Below are positions 37,176 through 46,844 of a stretch of 64,000 nt of DNA, piece after piece. Below the pieces are notes generated by a model, which saw only the letters and a program-made list of their open reading frames with translations, had not been told where the DNA came from and searched no databases. The first letter of the stretch is position 1; each line of letters opens with the position of its first letter. Origin of the DNA: JAXGXJ01 sp963829545 (GTDB lineage Bacteria; Actinomycetota; Thermoleophilia; RBG-16-64-13); NCBI GenBank assembly GCA_963829545.1, contig CAWHIX010000016.1:1-64000 (forward strand), read 5' to 3'. The translations under genes and the position numbers were made by a program.

Positions 37176-37570
37176 CGCGCGACCAGCACCGGGACTTTGG
37201 CGAAGCGGATCACGCGGTCGGCCGTGGAACCGAGCAGGAGATTGGCGAACGTGCCCCGGCCTCGGCTGCCCACGACGATGAGGTCTGCCTCGCTGTCCTC
37301 GGCGGCGCGCAGGATGCCATCGGCCGGAAGCTCGTCGGGAATGGAGATCTCGGTGGCGATGCCCAACTTCAGCAGGCGCTCCACCACGGGGTTCACCAGC
37401 CGTCGTACCTCGCTGGGCTTGGTGTGCATGGGCATCTGGCCGAAGGCGTGGCATACCACGACCGCTGCGTCGTACCTCTGGGCCAGGCTGATGGTGAGTT
37501 CGGCCGCCTTCTCGGAGCCCTCCGAGCCGTCATAGCCCAGCAGGATCTTGCGGATGACTACCTCTTCCAC
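37172..37570 (-). CDS. Universal stress protein (ATP-binding type)
   Basis: A single UspA domain of 132 residues. It begins VVIRKILLGYDGSEGSEKAAELTI and ends with the nucleotide-binding loop GSRGRGTFANLLLGSTADRVIRFAKVPVLV, which fits the G-x2-G-x9-G-S/T pattern of ATP-binding Usp proteins. A GGAGGAG site lies before the start. It is followed by the membrane protein gene with a 4-base overlap, so the two are an operon. Role in stress survival is known only for the family. Confidence 0.92.
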   Translation of the reverse strand: MEEVVIRKILLGYDGSEGSEKAAELTISLAQRYDAAVVVCHAFGQMPMHTKPSEVRRLVNPVVERLLKLGIATEISIPDELPADGILRAAEDSEADLIVVGSRGRGTFANLLLGSTADRVIRFAKVPVLVAR

Positions 37571-37629
37571 AGCTTCTCCTCCTTTGCCGGTGGCCGGCGC
37601 AGCGTCATCATAGCGGTATACTTCCCCGC

Positions 37630-38040
37630 ATGGAACACCAGGCTAACACGGGCCCTGCGGGCGAACTGTACGGCACGGCCGCCATCCGCGAGAATCAGCT
37701 GGAGAAGTGGCCGAACCCCTACCCCGACAGGCCCTACCTCATCTCCTTCGACATACCCGAGTTCACCTGTCTGTGCCCGCGTTCGGGCTTCCCGGATTTC
37801 GCGCTTATCAAGGTCCGCTACCAGCCGGCCGACCGGATCGTGGAGCTGCGGTCGCTCAAGCTGTACATCAACGGCTTCCGCGACCGGTGCATCTCTCACG
37901 AGGCTGCCGCGAACGAGATCCTCGACGACCTCGTGGCTCTGCTCCAGCCCAGGTGGATGCGCGTGACGGCGGACTTCAGCGTGCGCGGCAACATCAAGAC
38001 CGTGGTGAGGGCCGAGCACGGCTGCCGGGAGCAGGCGTGA
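37630..38040 (+). CDS. queF: NADPH-dependent 7-cyano-7-deazaguanine reductase, type I
   Basis: QueF reduces preQ0 (nitrile) to preQ1 (aminomethyl) in queuosine biosynthesis. The 136-residue unimodular form has the active-site segment EFTCLCPRSGFPDFA, with the catalytic Cys in LCP and the Asp of PDFA, the QueF signature VELRSLKLYINGFRDR and the substrate Glu in CISHEAAANEI. The C-terminus DFSVRGNIKTVVRAEHG is typical. First gene of the queF-queC-queD-queE run, divergent from uspA with a 59-base gap. The start context is a weak match and no riboswitch is obvious. Confidence 0.94.
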   Translation: MEHQANTGPAGELYGTAAIRENQLEKWPNPYPDRPYLISFDIPEFTCLCPRSGFPDFALIKVRYQPADRIVELRSLKLYINGFRDRCISHEAAANEILDDLVALLQPRWMRVTADFSVRGNIKTVVRAEHGCREQA

Positions 38041-38116
38041 GCGCCAGCGAGCCTGGCGGGGCCGTCGCGACGCAGCCGCGGACGGCCGCGAAGGCGGCGA
38101 ATCGGTCACCCACTGC

Positions 38117-38787
38117 GTGCTGCTGAGCGGCGGCCTGGATTCCACCACGCTGGCTGCCTGGGTCAAAGAGCACCATCCCGGGGACCGCATGGAAGCCTTC
38201 ACCTTCCTCTACGGGCAGAAGCATGCCGTGGAGGTGGAGGCGGCCGAAGGCCGTCGCCGACTTCTACGGGATGCAGCACTTCGTCATCAAACTGCCGACC
38301 ATCCACGGTTCGGCGCTCACCGACGCCGACGTGCCCCTTCCCGAGGGGCGCGATCTGGCCGGCGTCACGGGCGTGGCCCCTTCGTACGTCCCGGCGCGCA
38401 ACCTGCTCTTCCTGGCCAAGATGGCCACATTGCAGGATGCGTACGGGCCGGGGGCGCTGTGGCTGGGGGTCCATCACGACGACCACACCGGCTATCCCGA
38501 CTGCCGGCCGGAGTTCGTGGCCGCCGCCGATCAGGCCGTGCGCCTGGGGACCCGCTACCAGTTGCGGGTGCAGGCTCCCTTCGTGGAGTGGTCCAAGGCC
38601 GACGATCGTCCGTTGGGGTCTGGAGCACGGCGTTCCCTACGAGTTGACCTTCTCCTGCTACCAGGGCCGAGTGCCGGCCTGCGGCGTGTGCGACACCTGC
38701 CAGGCCCGTCTGGCGGCGTTCGCCGCCGCCGGCGCGACCGACCCCATACCGTACGAGCGGCGCTCGGGCGAACCCGCCAAAGAGTAG
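38117..38787 (+). CDS. queC: 7-cyano-7-deazaguanine synthase (two frameshifts, start uncertain)
   Basis: QueC converts 7-carboxy-7-deazaguanine to preQ0 with ATP and ammonia. The N-terminal PP-loop is VLLSGGLDSTTLA. The frame changes near 38250 to VADFYGMQHFVIKLPTIHGSALTDADVPLP and VPARNLLFLAKMATL. It changes again near 38605 to the C-terminal zinc site CYQGRVPACGVCDTCQARL, which has the four expected cysteines. The start given is the GTG just before the PP-loop; the homology extends about five residues further, so the real start probably lies in the QueF stop region (GTG 38037, which overlaps the QueF TGA) with another indel between. Confidence 0.88.
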
Positions 38788-38803
38788 CTGGACCCGCGCG
38801 ATC

Positions 38804-39166
38804 ATGAGGACCACCATCGCCGTCAGCACCACCTTCGCCGCCGCTCATCGGCTGCCCGAGCACGAGGGGAAGTGCTGCCGGCTGCACGGGCATACCTATG
38901 GGCTCGAGGTGGCCGTGGAGGGTTCTCCCCAGGAGTCGGGTCCGGCGGCCGGCATGGTCATGGATTTCGCCGAGTTGCGCGAGCACGTCCAGAGGCTCAT
39001 CGTGGAGCGTCTCGACCACCAGATGCTCAACGAGTTGTTCGATTTCGTGCCCACCGTCGAGGCCATCGCGGCCTGGGCCTTCGGCGAACTGCGGGCGGCC
39101 GGTATCCCGGTGGTGCGGGTCCGCCTGGCCGAGGGACCCAACACCTACGTCGAGGTCACCGACTGA
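38804..39166 (+). CDS. queD: 6-carboxy-5,6,7,8-tetrahydropterin synthase
   Basis: QueD turns dihydroneopterin triphosphate into 6-carboxytetrahydropterin, the first committed step after FolE. The 120-residue protein carries the zinc histidines in TTFAAAHRLPEHEGKCCRLHGHTYGLEV; the catalytic Cys (GKCCRLHGH) is present. The motifs VMDFAELREHV, LDHQMLNE and the glutamate in VRVRLAEGPNTYVEV complete the family pattern. Intact and 16 bases after queC. Confidence 0.93.
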   Translation: MRTTIAVSTTFAAAHRLPEHEGKCCRLHGHTYGLEVAVEGSPQESGPAAGMVMDFAELREHVQRLIVERLDHQMLNELFDFVPTVEAIAAWAFGELRAAGIPVVRVRLAEGPNTYVEVTD

Positions 39167-39282
39167 GCAGGCCAACGGGCCAGCGGCCCGTCGACGAAGG
39201 GGCCGGGCAGGTTGGCCACCGGCCCGTGGGGGTCGAGCGATCCGGCAACCCGTCGGGTGCCGACCAGCAAGGAGGTCACCCA

Positions 39283-39961
39283 TGACCCTGGTGGTCGCAG
39301 AGATCTTCGACTCTCTTCAAGGCGAAGGCTTCTGGAGCGGAGTTCCCATGACCTTCGTGCGCCTGGCCGGCTGCAACGCGCCCGCTCTCGGTCTCGAGTG
39401 TATGTCTGGTGCGATACGCCCGGGAGCTGGGACTCGGCCGCCGGACGGCCGATGGACGTGAAGGAGATCCTGGAGCAGGCCCACTTCCCGCGCCTGTGCT
39501 TGACCGGAGGCGAACCTCTGCTTCAGCTTGAGGGCGTGGCGGAGCTGATCGTGGCCGCGGAGCGCCGCCTCTTGCGCGTACATCTGGAGACCAACGGCAC
39601 CATCGATCCGCGCGCGGCCCTGCCCGCCGACGCGGGCCTGGTCTGGGCCACGGTGAGCCCCAAGCCTCCCGAGTACGTCGTCGCCGCCGGCTGGGAGGGC
39701 CTCGTCGATGAGTTGAAACTGGTGGTCGACGACCGGCTCGACGCGGCCACCGCGGAGCGGCTGGCCGCGGCACATCCCGGGGCCATCGTCTCCATCCAGC
39801 CGGAGTGGGGGGGCGCCGCAGGCGGCGCAGCCGGCGACCCCGCGCTCGTCGCCTGCGATGGCTGCCACCCGGGAGAGGTGGAGCGCGCGGTCGCCATGGT
39901 CATGGCCCACCCCGACTGGCGTCTGTCGCTGCAGACGCACAAGTACCTGGGTATCCGCTGA
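39283..39961 (+). CDS. queE: 7-carboxy-7-deazaguanine synthase, radical SAM (one frameshift)
   Basis: QueE is a radical SAM enzyme that contracts the pterin ring to 7-carboxy-7-deazaguanine. It begins MTLVVAEIFDSLQGEGFWSGVPMTFVRLAGCN, with the substrate-binding Gln-Gly-Glu. The cluster cysteines are in a loop that is longer than usual, GCNAPALGLEC..WCDTPGSWD, with a frame change at about 39402. LTGGEPLLQ is the SAM-binding GGEP-like motif, followed by HLETNGT and a C-terminal SLQTHKYLGIR. Reconstructed length is about 226 residues. It sits last in the queuosine precursor run; the GAGGTCACCC before the ATG is a weak ribosome site. Confidence 0.9.
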
Positions 39962-40009
39962 GGTACCGATCGCCGAACTCCGTGCCGGGCCCAATGGCAT
40001 CACGATGCG

Positions 40010-41661
40010 CTAAAGCACTCGTTCATCGTACAACTGCGGACTCACCGCGTTTCCGTGAAGGTTGTTGGACCCGATGGTCGGAGTGGCAGCGTCGTTCACA
40101 TAGATGCCCCATTTGTTGCCGGCACACTCATTGTCGCGAGCGATGCCGCTGGTGGCGTCCGCGAAATAGATACCTGCCTGGGAATTGCTCCAGCACGTGT
40201 TGTTCTCGACGAGAGCATATGCATAGTCATACAGAGCGATGCCATCGTAGGTGATGTTCTCGGAGCAGTCGTTGTTGCGGATAGTCCCCGTGGCGTTGTC
40301 ACCGAATCTGATGCCGTTGTTGTGGTTCTCCGTGCAGACGTTGTTCTCCAACGTGGCCTCGGCGCTGTCGTTCACTGAGATCCCGCTGTAGGAATTGGCT
40401 GTGCAGGTGTTCCCGCGGGCGACGCCACCCGAGTCTGCCCAGAAGCAGATGCCGTTCGAGCCATTACCTGAGCATTCGTTGTCTTCCAGCGTCACCTGCG
40501 CGTTCTCGTCGAGCTCCACACCGTTGAGGTCGTTTTGGGTGAAGACACAATCCTGTACGGCAGCGCTTGTCGTCCCATAGAGATACAGGCCGTCGCCCGC
40601 GTGGTCGTTCCAGCGCAGGGCTCCGGCTGAAGGAGCAGCGCAGGAGATCGATAGTCGCGTCACCGGCAGCCATCACGTCGGTCGGTTTGGAGCTGGCCGT
40701 GCTCACGAACTTGATGTCCTGGGCCGAGAAGCTGACGGAGGCGACGTCTACCACGGTGTCATTACAGGTGACCACCGTGGCATCTGGCCCCGCCATCCCG
40801 CTTCCCACCAGGTTGAAGGAGAAATCGACGGCCAGGGTCTGGCTCAGACGAAACGTGCCCGGACCGAGATAGATGGTGGTGCCCGTGGCGATGTCGGCCA
40901 CCGCCGCCTCGATGGTGGGATAGTCACCGCTTCCGTCCGCGTACACCCAGACACCGGCGGGGACCAGATGGCCGAACAGGTTCCACAGCATCTGAGCTAC
41001 TTCGCCGCGGGTGGCGTTGGCGGTGACGTCCCAGCTGGGCCCCAGACCGATCAGGCCCTCCAGCAGGCCGTTGTACTCGGCCAACCGCAGATCGCCCCCG
41101 TGCGGGTCCGGGACCCCGGCGAAGTACGAATAGGTCCCCGACGGGCGGATCAAGCAGGGCGCTAGGGAAGAGAGCGTTGACTCCTCTCACGATCAATGCT
41201 CACCGCCTGATCCCGGTGTATGGGGCCCCAGGGATTGAACTGATCCTGGGCTGGGTTCGCCCCGTAGGTGATGCCGTAGTCGAAGGCGGCTCTGCACGAA
41301 CACGTGCGGGTAGCCGTACGCATCGGGGGCGCCGAGGTCGATGAAGCGGGTCCAGGTCGAGCTATTGGGGGGGATGCCGAGGGTGCCGGTGATCATCTTG
41401 GCGAATTGGGCTCGCTTGACGGGGTCGAGGAGACCGAACTTGCCATTGGGGTAGCCGCCGATGATGCCTTCGTCCGCGAGCCCCGTTATCGCGTCGGCGT
41501 ACGGGTGGGTGGTGGGTACGTCCGGAAAAGCCGAGGCCGGAGAGGCGAGAAGAAGCCACGAGGACCACAGCCAGCAGCAACACGGACAAGATCCCCCAGT
41601 GTAGGCGGCGATCTACAGCATTTCGGCTGTCTCGGAGCGCGACCATCACATGCCCCCTCAC
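40010..41661 (-). CDS. SLH-domain / right-handed beta-helix surface protein (several frameshifts)
   Basis: The N-terminus has a long basic start and signal helix (HWGILSVLLLAVVLVASS). Bridging frame changes near 41520, 41290, 41160-41200 and 40640, it reads as SLH repeats (GIIGGYPNGKFGLLDPVKRAQFAKMITGTL, and AANATRGEVAQMLWNLFG-like) and then a pectin-lyase-like domain starting YADGSGDYPTIEAAVADIATGTTIYLGPGTF. The last ~210 residues are regular 22-23-residue beta-helix coils with repeats such as NECSGNGSNGICFW, NTCTANSYSGISV and NDCSENITYDGIALYD (NosD/DUF1565 type). Length about 550 residues. It would sit on the wall through SLH modules and bind or process polysaccharide; no catalytic residue can be assigned. 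Confidence 0.75.
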
Positions 41662-42183
41662 CTCGCTCTGTGTTGCGATCCCATACAGTGAGAGTAGGGC
41701 GGAGGGAGGCTAATCGCAAGCGTCCGCGGCTCTTGTCATCTGCTGTCAAGACCGGCCAAACGTGTCGCACCCTGACCAGGCGATCTTCTTCGCTCCACTC
41801 AGCCCAGAAGTGCGGTCCATCCACATTGGGGCCAAGCCTCTACACATTGTGAAATTCCTTGACCTGGAGTGTCAGCCGCGGTACGGTTAGGCACAACGGA
41901 CTAGGCACAGGAACGCCGAACGCCTGCTTCTCGAAAAGAGCAAAGTCGCCGGAAGCGGAGGACGGAGAGTCATCGCTTCTGCAGCGATGGAAGACTGGAT
42001 CCGTCCAAGTCCAATCGGGTGCAATGGCTGTCATTCCGCTCGCGTGGTTCAAGGTCCGCAGCGCTGCAGCCGCAGCGCGCGTGGGGATCGCGGAGCGAGG
42101 GGAAGGGGTCGGAGATGTTGTCGAGGATGGGCTCAGGTCAGTCGTAGGAACGTGGATCACCAGGCGCGCAGGAAGGCATCGGC
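41662..42183. other. 522-base gap without a confident gene; contains a promoter
   Basis: No reading frame here has convincing composition. TTGACC (41859-41864) and TACGGT (41882-41887) are 17 bases apart and point right, towards the gene at 42184. The sequence around 41820-41960 is less GC-rich than its surroundings. Confidence 0.4.
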
Positions 42184-42846
42184 ATGAGTGGCTTAATGTG
42201 GCTCCTCTTGGGGGCCGCGCTGTGTGCTGCCCTGGGATTCCTCGTGTTGCAGCGGCGGGCTCGGGACGGCGGCGGCCGTATAGGTCGCCGCCCAAGGAGA
42301 CCGCGGTCGTCGAGGGGCTGGGTGCTGAGGCGCCGGCCGTCGAGGGGACGCCGGCCGCCCGGGCTTTGCTCGAGGAGTGGCGTTCTGCCGCTGTCTTGCG
42401 CGCGGTGGAGTCGCCGAGCCGTGCCTCCGGTCGTCGGCGAGCCGCTCGCCGACGAGCCGCTCACCGTGGCGCAGGTCACCACTCCGTGCGTTGGGGAACC
42501 GGTCCCGGAGACCGCCCCCGAAGTGCGGCAATTAACGGCCGTGATGCCGGCAGGGGCCGAGCAGACTCACTGCCTACGCGCGAGAACTCGAGAGGCCCTT
42601 CCTGACTCTGGAGGAACTGGAAGCCGGCCTGAGCTACGGTGCCATGCGTGTACGGATCGAAGAGATCCGGAGTCGTCTCAAGGCGAACGCGATAGATGCC
42701 AGGATGACGGGTGTGCCGGCAGAGGATTCGCCTGAGGGTCCCGTCGCTTCCGGCTCCGAGGATCTCGGCACCGACGTGGCGGCCAGGATAGATAGCATGC
42801 TCACCGAGGAGAACAGCCTTCCCGAACTATCTCACCGGCCGCGAGC
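42184..42846 (+). CDS. Hypothetical membrane-anchored protein (frameshifted)
   Basis: Begins MSGLMWLLLGAALCAALGFLVLQRRARDGG, one N-terminal membrane helix with a basic stop-transfer. Bridging frame changes near 42295, 42420 and 42570 gives an Ala/Glu-rich linker (GLGAEAPAVEGTPAARALLEEW), a Pro/Val/Glu-rich segment and a helical region YARELERPFLTLEELEAGLSYGAMRVRIEEIRSRL (landmark LTLEELEAGL). It may be the N-terminal part of the same protein as the DUF4332 segment that follows, since no clear stop-start separates them once the indels are bridged. No family is recognised. Confidence 0.4.
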
Positions 42847-43392
42847 TTGGGAAGTCAGAGTGGGTTCAGGGGGTTCGAGAGACGGGCCGCGATGCGGGCG
42901 AACGGCATGGGAATCCGAGCGCAGACGAGCCCCTTCGTGAGCGCGCGCAACGCCGCCGGCGACCTCGCGCGCGAGTGGTACGCAGGCGTACCACGACAAC
43001 TACCTCTGATACCGGTGCGGTCCTACCGTCCCGGCGAAGCACTCGGAGAAAGAGCAGAAGTTAGCCATGCTCTGACATCGTCTCCTCCCCGCACTACAGC
43101 GCCATCCCAAGCGGCCACCATGGTGGTGAGAGCGGCGAAGAACTCCGGCATCGCCCTGATCCCGGCCGACCTGTTCCGCATCAAGGGCGTCGGCGAGCAA
43201 TACACCGACCTCTTGGAGGCCGCCGGGGTAGACACCGTTGTGGAGCTCTCCAAGCGTCGCGCGGACAACCTGACCCAGAAGATGACCGAGGTGAACGAGG
43301 AGAAGAAGCTCGTCCGCAAGCTCCCTACGGAAGCTCAGGTCGGTGGCTGGATCGAAGCGGCCAAGGCCCTGCCGCGGGTCATGACGTACTAG
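42847..43392 (+). CDS. DUF4332 (helix-hairpin-helix-like) protein
   Basis: The C-terminal ~85 residues match DUF4332: DLFRIKGVGEQYTDLLEAAGVDTVVELSKR, NLTQKMTEVNEEKKLVRKLPTEAQVGGWIEAAKALPRV (landmarks IKGVGEQYTDLLEAAGV and EVNEEKKLVRKLPT). The IKGVG loop is a helix-hairpin-helix-like DNA- or protein-binding turn. Full-length members usually have two such halves; here only the second is clear, with AAKNSGIALIPADL the only trace of the first. The region before residue ~95 has atypical composition and the start is uncertain (42847 or near 43120). Confidence 0.65.
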   Translation: MGSQSGFRGFERRAAMRANGMGIRAQTSPFVSARNAAGDLAREWYAGVPRQLPLIPVRSYRPGEALGERAEVSHALTSSPPRTTAPSQAATMVVRAAKNSGIALIPADLFRIKGVGEQYTDLLEAAGVDTVVELSKRRADNLTQKMTEVNEEKKLVRKLPTEAQVGGWIEAAKALPRVMTY

Positions 43393-43547
43393 ACAGTCTC
43401 GCGCAGCCGAGGACGACGCAACTGACTCGGATCGGCACGGGGGCGTCAACTGCCCTGAGGTAGGCAGGGGCGTGCGCACGCTATCAAAGAGGGTAGAATC
43501 GAAGGGATGGCATGATTCCACCGAACTGCGATCAGCAGGAGGATGAG

Positions 43548-44154
43548 ATGTCTCCCGAAGACCTTGGCTCGGATCGCCCTCCGCAGGGCACGTCCCAGAG
43601 CCCTCCACAGGACTACCAGCCGCCCGCGACCCCGCCCGCCTGCCGCCCGATTACCCGCCACCCGGCGCTCAGCAAGGCTCCGCCGCCGCAGGGCTACCCG
43701 CCGCCGCCGGGCTACCCGCCACCCGGTGCCCCGCAGCAGCCCGGCCGGTCGCAAGCCCGAGAAGCAGGACGAGAAGGAGAACGAGAAGCAGCAGGAGAAG
43801 GGCCAGAGCCTCGACGAGAAGTACAAGCGCAACCCGTTGGGGATCCTCTCGCTGGCCTTGATCATCATCTGGCTGGGCATCTCGCTCCTGCTCATGAACA
43901 CCGGCGTGATCGAGGACGACAAGGGCTGGGCCGTCTTCGCCTGGGGCGGCGCGGTCATCATCTTCACCGAAGCGTTCCTACGCCTGGCCGTTCCCAAGTG
44001 GCGTCGGTCGGTGATGGGTTCCTTCATCTGGGGGGCCGTCTGGGCCGGGGTGGGCTTCGGTCTGTGGTTCGACGAGTGGGAGGTCATCGGACCGATCGTG
44101 GTCATCGCCATCGGGGTCGCTCTCTTGCTCGGACGGCTCATCCCGCGCAACTAG
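43548..44154 (+). CDS. Pro-rich, four-helix membrane protein (one frameshift)
   Basis: An AGGAGG site precedes ATG 43548, giving MSPEDLGSDRPPQG and a Pro/Gln/Tyr-rich N-terminus with the repeat GYPPPPGYPPPG. A frame change near 43745 leads to a very charged KPEKQDEKENEKQQEK segment and four hydrophobic helices (LGILSLALIIIWLGISLLLM, AVFAWGGAVIIFTEAFL, MGSFIWGAVWAGVGFGLWF, IGPIVVIAIGVALLLG). Length about 201 residues. The topology resembles the LiaF/DUF-type membrane proteins seen after Pro-rich tails in actinobacteria; no function can be assigned. Confidence 0.6.
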
Positions 44155-44244
44155 GCTGGAGCCGGGCTTCCGGCGGCGCGGCGCAGTCAGGTGCGGCCGC
44201 GCCCGGCGCGCGGGTCTCTAGCGGACACGCCCGGCGGACGTCCC

Positions 44245-45537
44245 TCAGAGCCGCCCCAGGTTGAACGTCGCCAACTCGTTCCACCGGTACTCGAGCGTCG
44301 TGTGCCAGGTGTCCCGCCCGATGCAGCGAAAGTAGGGCGGACGCAGGGCCAGGATGGTGTCGCCGATGCGGTAGCGGGCCAGGATGGGCGTCGACACGAC
44401 CAGGCTGCCCCTCTCGCCCGGCCTCATCTCGTGGAGCATCTTGATGCCGGAGCGGGTCTGCACCTCGAAGAAGAACAGGTCGTAGTTGGGGACCCAGGCC
44501 TTCTTGTCGTCGCGCTGCTGGCCGAACATCCCCTCCGTCGCTCCGTAGATCTCGCGGATGGCCACGGGCCCGTAGAGCGCCTTCAGCGCGGCCGCGTGAC
44601 GGGTGTTGATGCCCGGGGTGCTGCCCAGGGTCATGATCTGAGTCTTCCAGAGCTGCTTGGGATAGACGTTGTGGCGCTTCTTGAGGTAGCGCCCGAACTG
44701 GAGGGCTGTCTGGCAGACTCCCCCGACCAGGGTCACGTTCTCGCCCCGGCATTTCTCGATGGCCAGCTCGAAACGGTTGTCCCAGTCCTGGCGGGTGGTG
44801 CCGCCGCCCAGAGCGTCGATCTCCTCCTGCGCCGGGACCGAGCGGATGGGGGTGAACTTCGACACGTGCTTGGTGTAGATACCCGAGCTGTAGCCGTACT
44901 CCAGCTCTCGGTCGCCGACGCGGATGGTGCCGACCACAGAGGGGAAGTTGAGGTTGAGGTTCACGCCGGCGAAGAGGTCGAGGCGGCCGCCGGCGGCGAC
45001 GTAGCCCAGCATGGCCCGGCCGGCGCTCACGCGCATACGCAGATCGGTGGCCGTCATGGGGATGAACTTGGGCTCGCCTTCCACCGTGCCTCGGGTGATG
45101 GCCCAGCCCACGGGTTCCTCGCTCAGCAGGAGGTTCGTCTCGCCCGGCCATGACCGCGTCGATGAGCGGCTTGTACTCGGTCGTGGGTCATGACGGGGAA
45201 CGCCTGCCGGTAGGCGGTGATGATCGCCGGGCCGGCTCCGTTCCCCACCTCGGCTATCCCTTCGCCCGCCTGGAGTACGCGCGTCTGCTCCCTGGCCGGC
45301 ACCGTAGGACGTGCGGGCGTAGTCGGCGAGGAGGCGTTGCAGGACTTGGAGTTGGGCCCGGGCAGGATCGGCGACAGCCTGCTGCCAGGGCCGCAGCTGT
45401 TCCTGAAGGGCCTGGGCGGCGGCAGCGGCCCCGGCGGCCTCGGCGCCGCCGATCTGGGCTGCGCCGGCTGCGCCTGCGGTGCCGTCGGCACCCGACGGGT
45501 CGGCCGGACGCGGATCAGGTATGGGGCTCTGCTCCAT
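44245..45537 (-). CDS. GH3 auxin-responsive-promoter family (acyl-adenylating) protein, frameshifted
   Basis: GH3 proteins are ANL-superfamily enzymes that adenylate a carboxylic acid and conjugate it, in plants to amino acids. An Ala/Gly-rich start (residues ~1-45) leads to QLQVLQRLLADYARTSYGA; frame changes near 45300 and 45150 are bridged through REQTRVLQAG and FPVMTHD. Then LLLSEEPVGWAITRGTVEGEPKFIPMT, LWKTQIMTLGSTPGINTRHA, the nucleotide motif AIREIYGATEGMFGQQ and LVVSTPILARYRIGDTILAL follow, with the family's Arg and Asp in RYRIGD. The protein ends NLGRL. Bacterial GH3-like proteins are poorly studied and the substrate is unknown. Confidence 0.8.
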   Translation of the reverse strand: MEQSPIPDPRPADPSGADGTAGAAGAAQIGGAEAAGAAAAAQALQEQLRPWQQAVADPARAQLQVLQRLLADYARTSYGAGQGADARTPGGRRDSRGGERSRPGDHHRLPAGVPRHDPRPSTSRSSTRSWPGETNLLLSEEPVGWAITRGTVEGEPKFIPMTATDLRMRVSAGRAMLGYVAAGGRLDLFAGVNLNLNFPSVVGTIRVGDRELEYGYSSGIYTKHVSKFTPIRSVPAQEEIDALGGGTTRQDWDNRFELAIEKCRGENVTLVGGVCQTALQFGRYLKKRHNVYPKQLWKTQIMTLGSTPGINTRHAAALKALYGPVAIREIYGATEGMFGQQRDDKKAWVPNYDLFFFEVQTRSGIKMLHEMRPGERGSLVVSTPILARYRIGDTILALRPPYFRCIGRDTWHTTLEYRWNELATFNLGRL

Positions 45538-45773
45538 GCCTACAGCTTAAGCGGAGGTCCATCCGCGGGTCAACAGGAGAGAACGGACGGCGCTCCTCGC
45601 GAGGCGGCGCGGCAGACCCTCCTTCCGGCTCCTCTTCACGACGGGTCGCCTGCAGGCTAGAGTGGAATATGCGGCTGCATGCGACGCCTGCCGCCGCACG
45701 CAGCACGTGCGGTCGTAGATCCAGCCGTGGTGCCCGCGCATGATTCTGGTGGCCAGCGAGCGATGAGGAGGAC

Positions 45774-45917
45774 ATGATGGACGATCTGTTCCCGGTGCTG
45801 TTCTGGAGCGGGCCCATCGGAGTGGGGGCCTTCCTGGCGGGGCTCGGTGTGCTTTTCTGGGGCATCGCCAAGATGACGGCCGCCGATAGCAGGAAGAAGG
45901 AGCGCGACAAGTCCTGA
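45774..45917 (+). CDS. Small one-helix membrane protein, 47 residues
   Basis: An ATGATG start at 45774 follows a GATGAGGAGGAC ribosome site. The product MMDDLFPVLFWSGPIGVGAF and on has one hydrophobic helix (WSGPIGVGAFLAGLGVLFWGIA) and a basic tail RKKERDKS. Third positions are G/C, fitting its genome. No family is recognised. Confidence 0.6.
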   Translation: MMDDLFPVLFWSGPIGVGAFLAGLGVLFWGIAKMTAADSRKKERDKS

Positions 45918-46037
45918 TCTACGCCGGAACGCCCGGTCGGCCCTGACCGCGCCCCGGTAGTCGGCGCCTCGTTTGGCCGTGGTCTGCTGGGGTGGTCGGC
46001 GCCTAGGGCGAGGTCGGCTGGCGGCAGCCGGCGGGCG

Positions 46038-46844
46038 CTAATCGGCGGCGACGGGGGCCCACGCCTCCTCCAGTTCGGCCAGCGCTTGGAGCACCACCGT
46101 AGCGGGGATGGCCAGGCTGGAGCCGTTCTCTCGGCCGTCGCCGTTGCCCGTGGTGACCGCGACGTTTATCCCCATCACCCGGGCGTATTCGTCGGCAAGC
46201 GGTCCGCCGGAATTGCCCTGGGTGAGGGGCACGTTGCTGCGGATGAGGATGCTGAGTTCGGGCAGATTGCGGCTGCGCACGTTGTCGAGCACCGCGGTCA
46301 CCTGTCCCACCGTCACCGGCTGTTCCAGATTGGCCGCGGCTCCGATGGCCACCGCCAAGCCACCCACTTCGACGTCGTCCAGGTCCGAGATCAGGGTGGC
46401 TACCGGCAGCCCGATCTCTTCCACGTCGAGGAAGGCGAGGTCGTATCCCGGCGCTCGGCCCACCAACCTGGCCTGCAGGCGGGTGCCGTCCTCCAATCGG
46501 ATCTCTATGTTGTCCGCCGGTTGGCGCGCCTCTCCGTCTGCGTCTCCGGCTTCGCCGCCCAGCGTGATGACGTGGTCGTTGGTCACCACCACCCCGTCGG
46601 ACCGCACGATCACCCCCGTGCCCAGGCCGATCTCCTGCACCAGCGCACCCCTGGCGGTGCTGGCCCGTACCTCCACCACGGCGGGACGCAAGACCGTCAC
46701 CACCGCTTTCACCCGGGGGTCGTCGGGGATGGGTGCCGTGGTGTCGGTGGCGAACCCGTCGACGAGCGCGCAACCGCCGGACACTCCCGGCAAGGTCAGG
46801 AGCAGGAACAGGATGATCCAGATGGTGAGCGGCCGTCTCGTCAT
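46038..46844 (-). CDS. HtrA/DegP-like trypsin-type serine protease, lipoprotein or exported
   Basis: ATG 46844 begins a signal sequence (LTIWIILFLLLTLPGVSGGCAL) with a possible lipobox Cys. The protease domain carries the full triad: His in GVVVTNDHVITLG, Asp in APGYDLAFLDVEEI and Ser in LTQGNSGGPLADEYARV. No PDZ domain follows; the protein ends soon after VVLQALAELEEAW. Length 268 residues, shorter than DegP (over 400). A longer frame upstream of 46844 has poor composition and is rejected as the start. It probably degrades misfolded exported proteins. Confidence 0.88.
   Translation of the reverse strand: MTRRPLTIWIILFLLLTLPGVSGGCALVDGFATDTTAPIPDDPRVKAVVTVLRPAVVEVRASTARGALVQEIGLGTGVIVRSDGVVVTNDHVITLGGEAGDADGEARQPADNIEIRLEDGTRLQARLVGRAPGYDLAFLDVEEIGLPVATLISDLDDVEVGGLAVAIGAAANLEQPVTVGQVTAVLDNVRSRNLPELSILIRSNVPLTQGNSGGPLADEYARVMGINVAVTTGNGDGRENGSSLAIPATVVLQALAELEEAWAPVAAD

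Noticed and set aside
44138..45151. A long Arg/His/Gly-rich frame antisense or shifted over the GH3-family gene
   Set aside because: The GH3 frame has the IYGATEG and RYRIGD motifs; the other is a shifted shadow.
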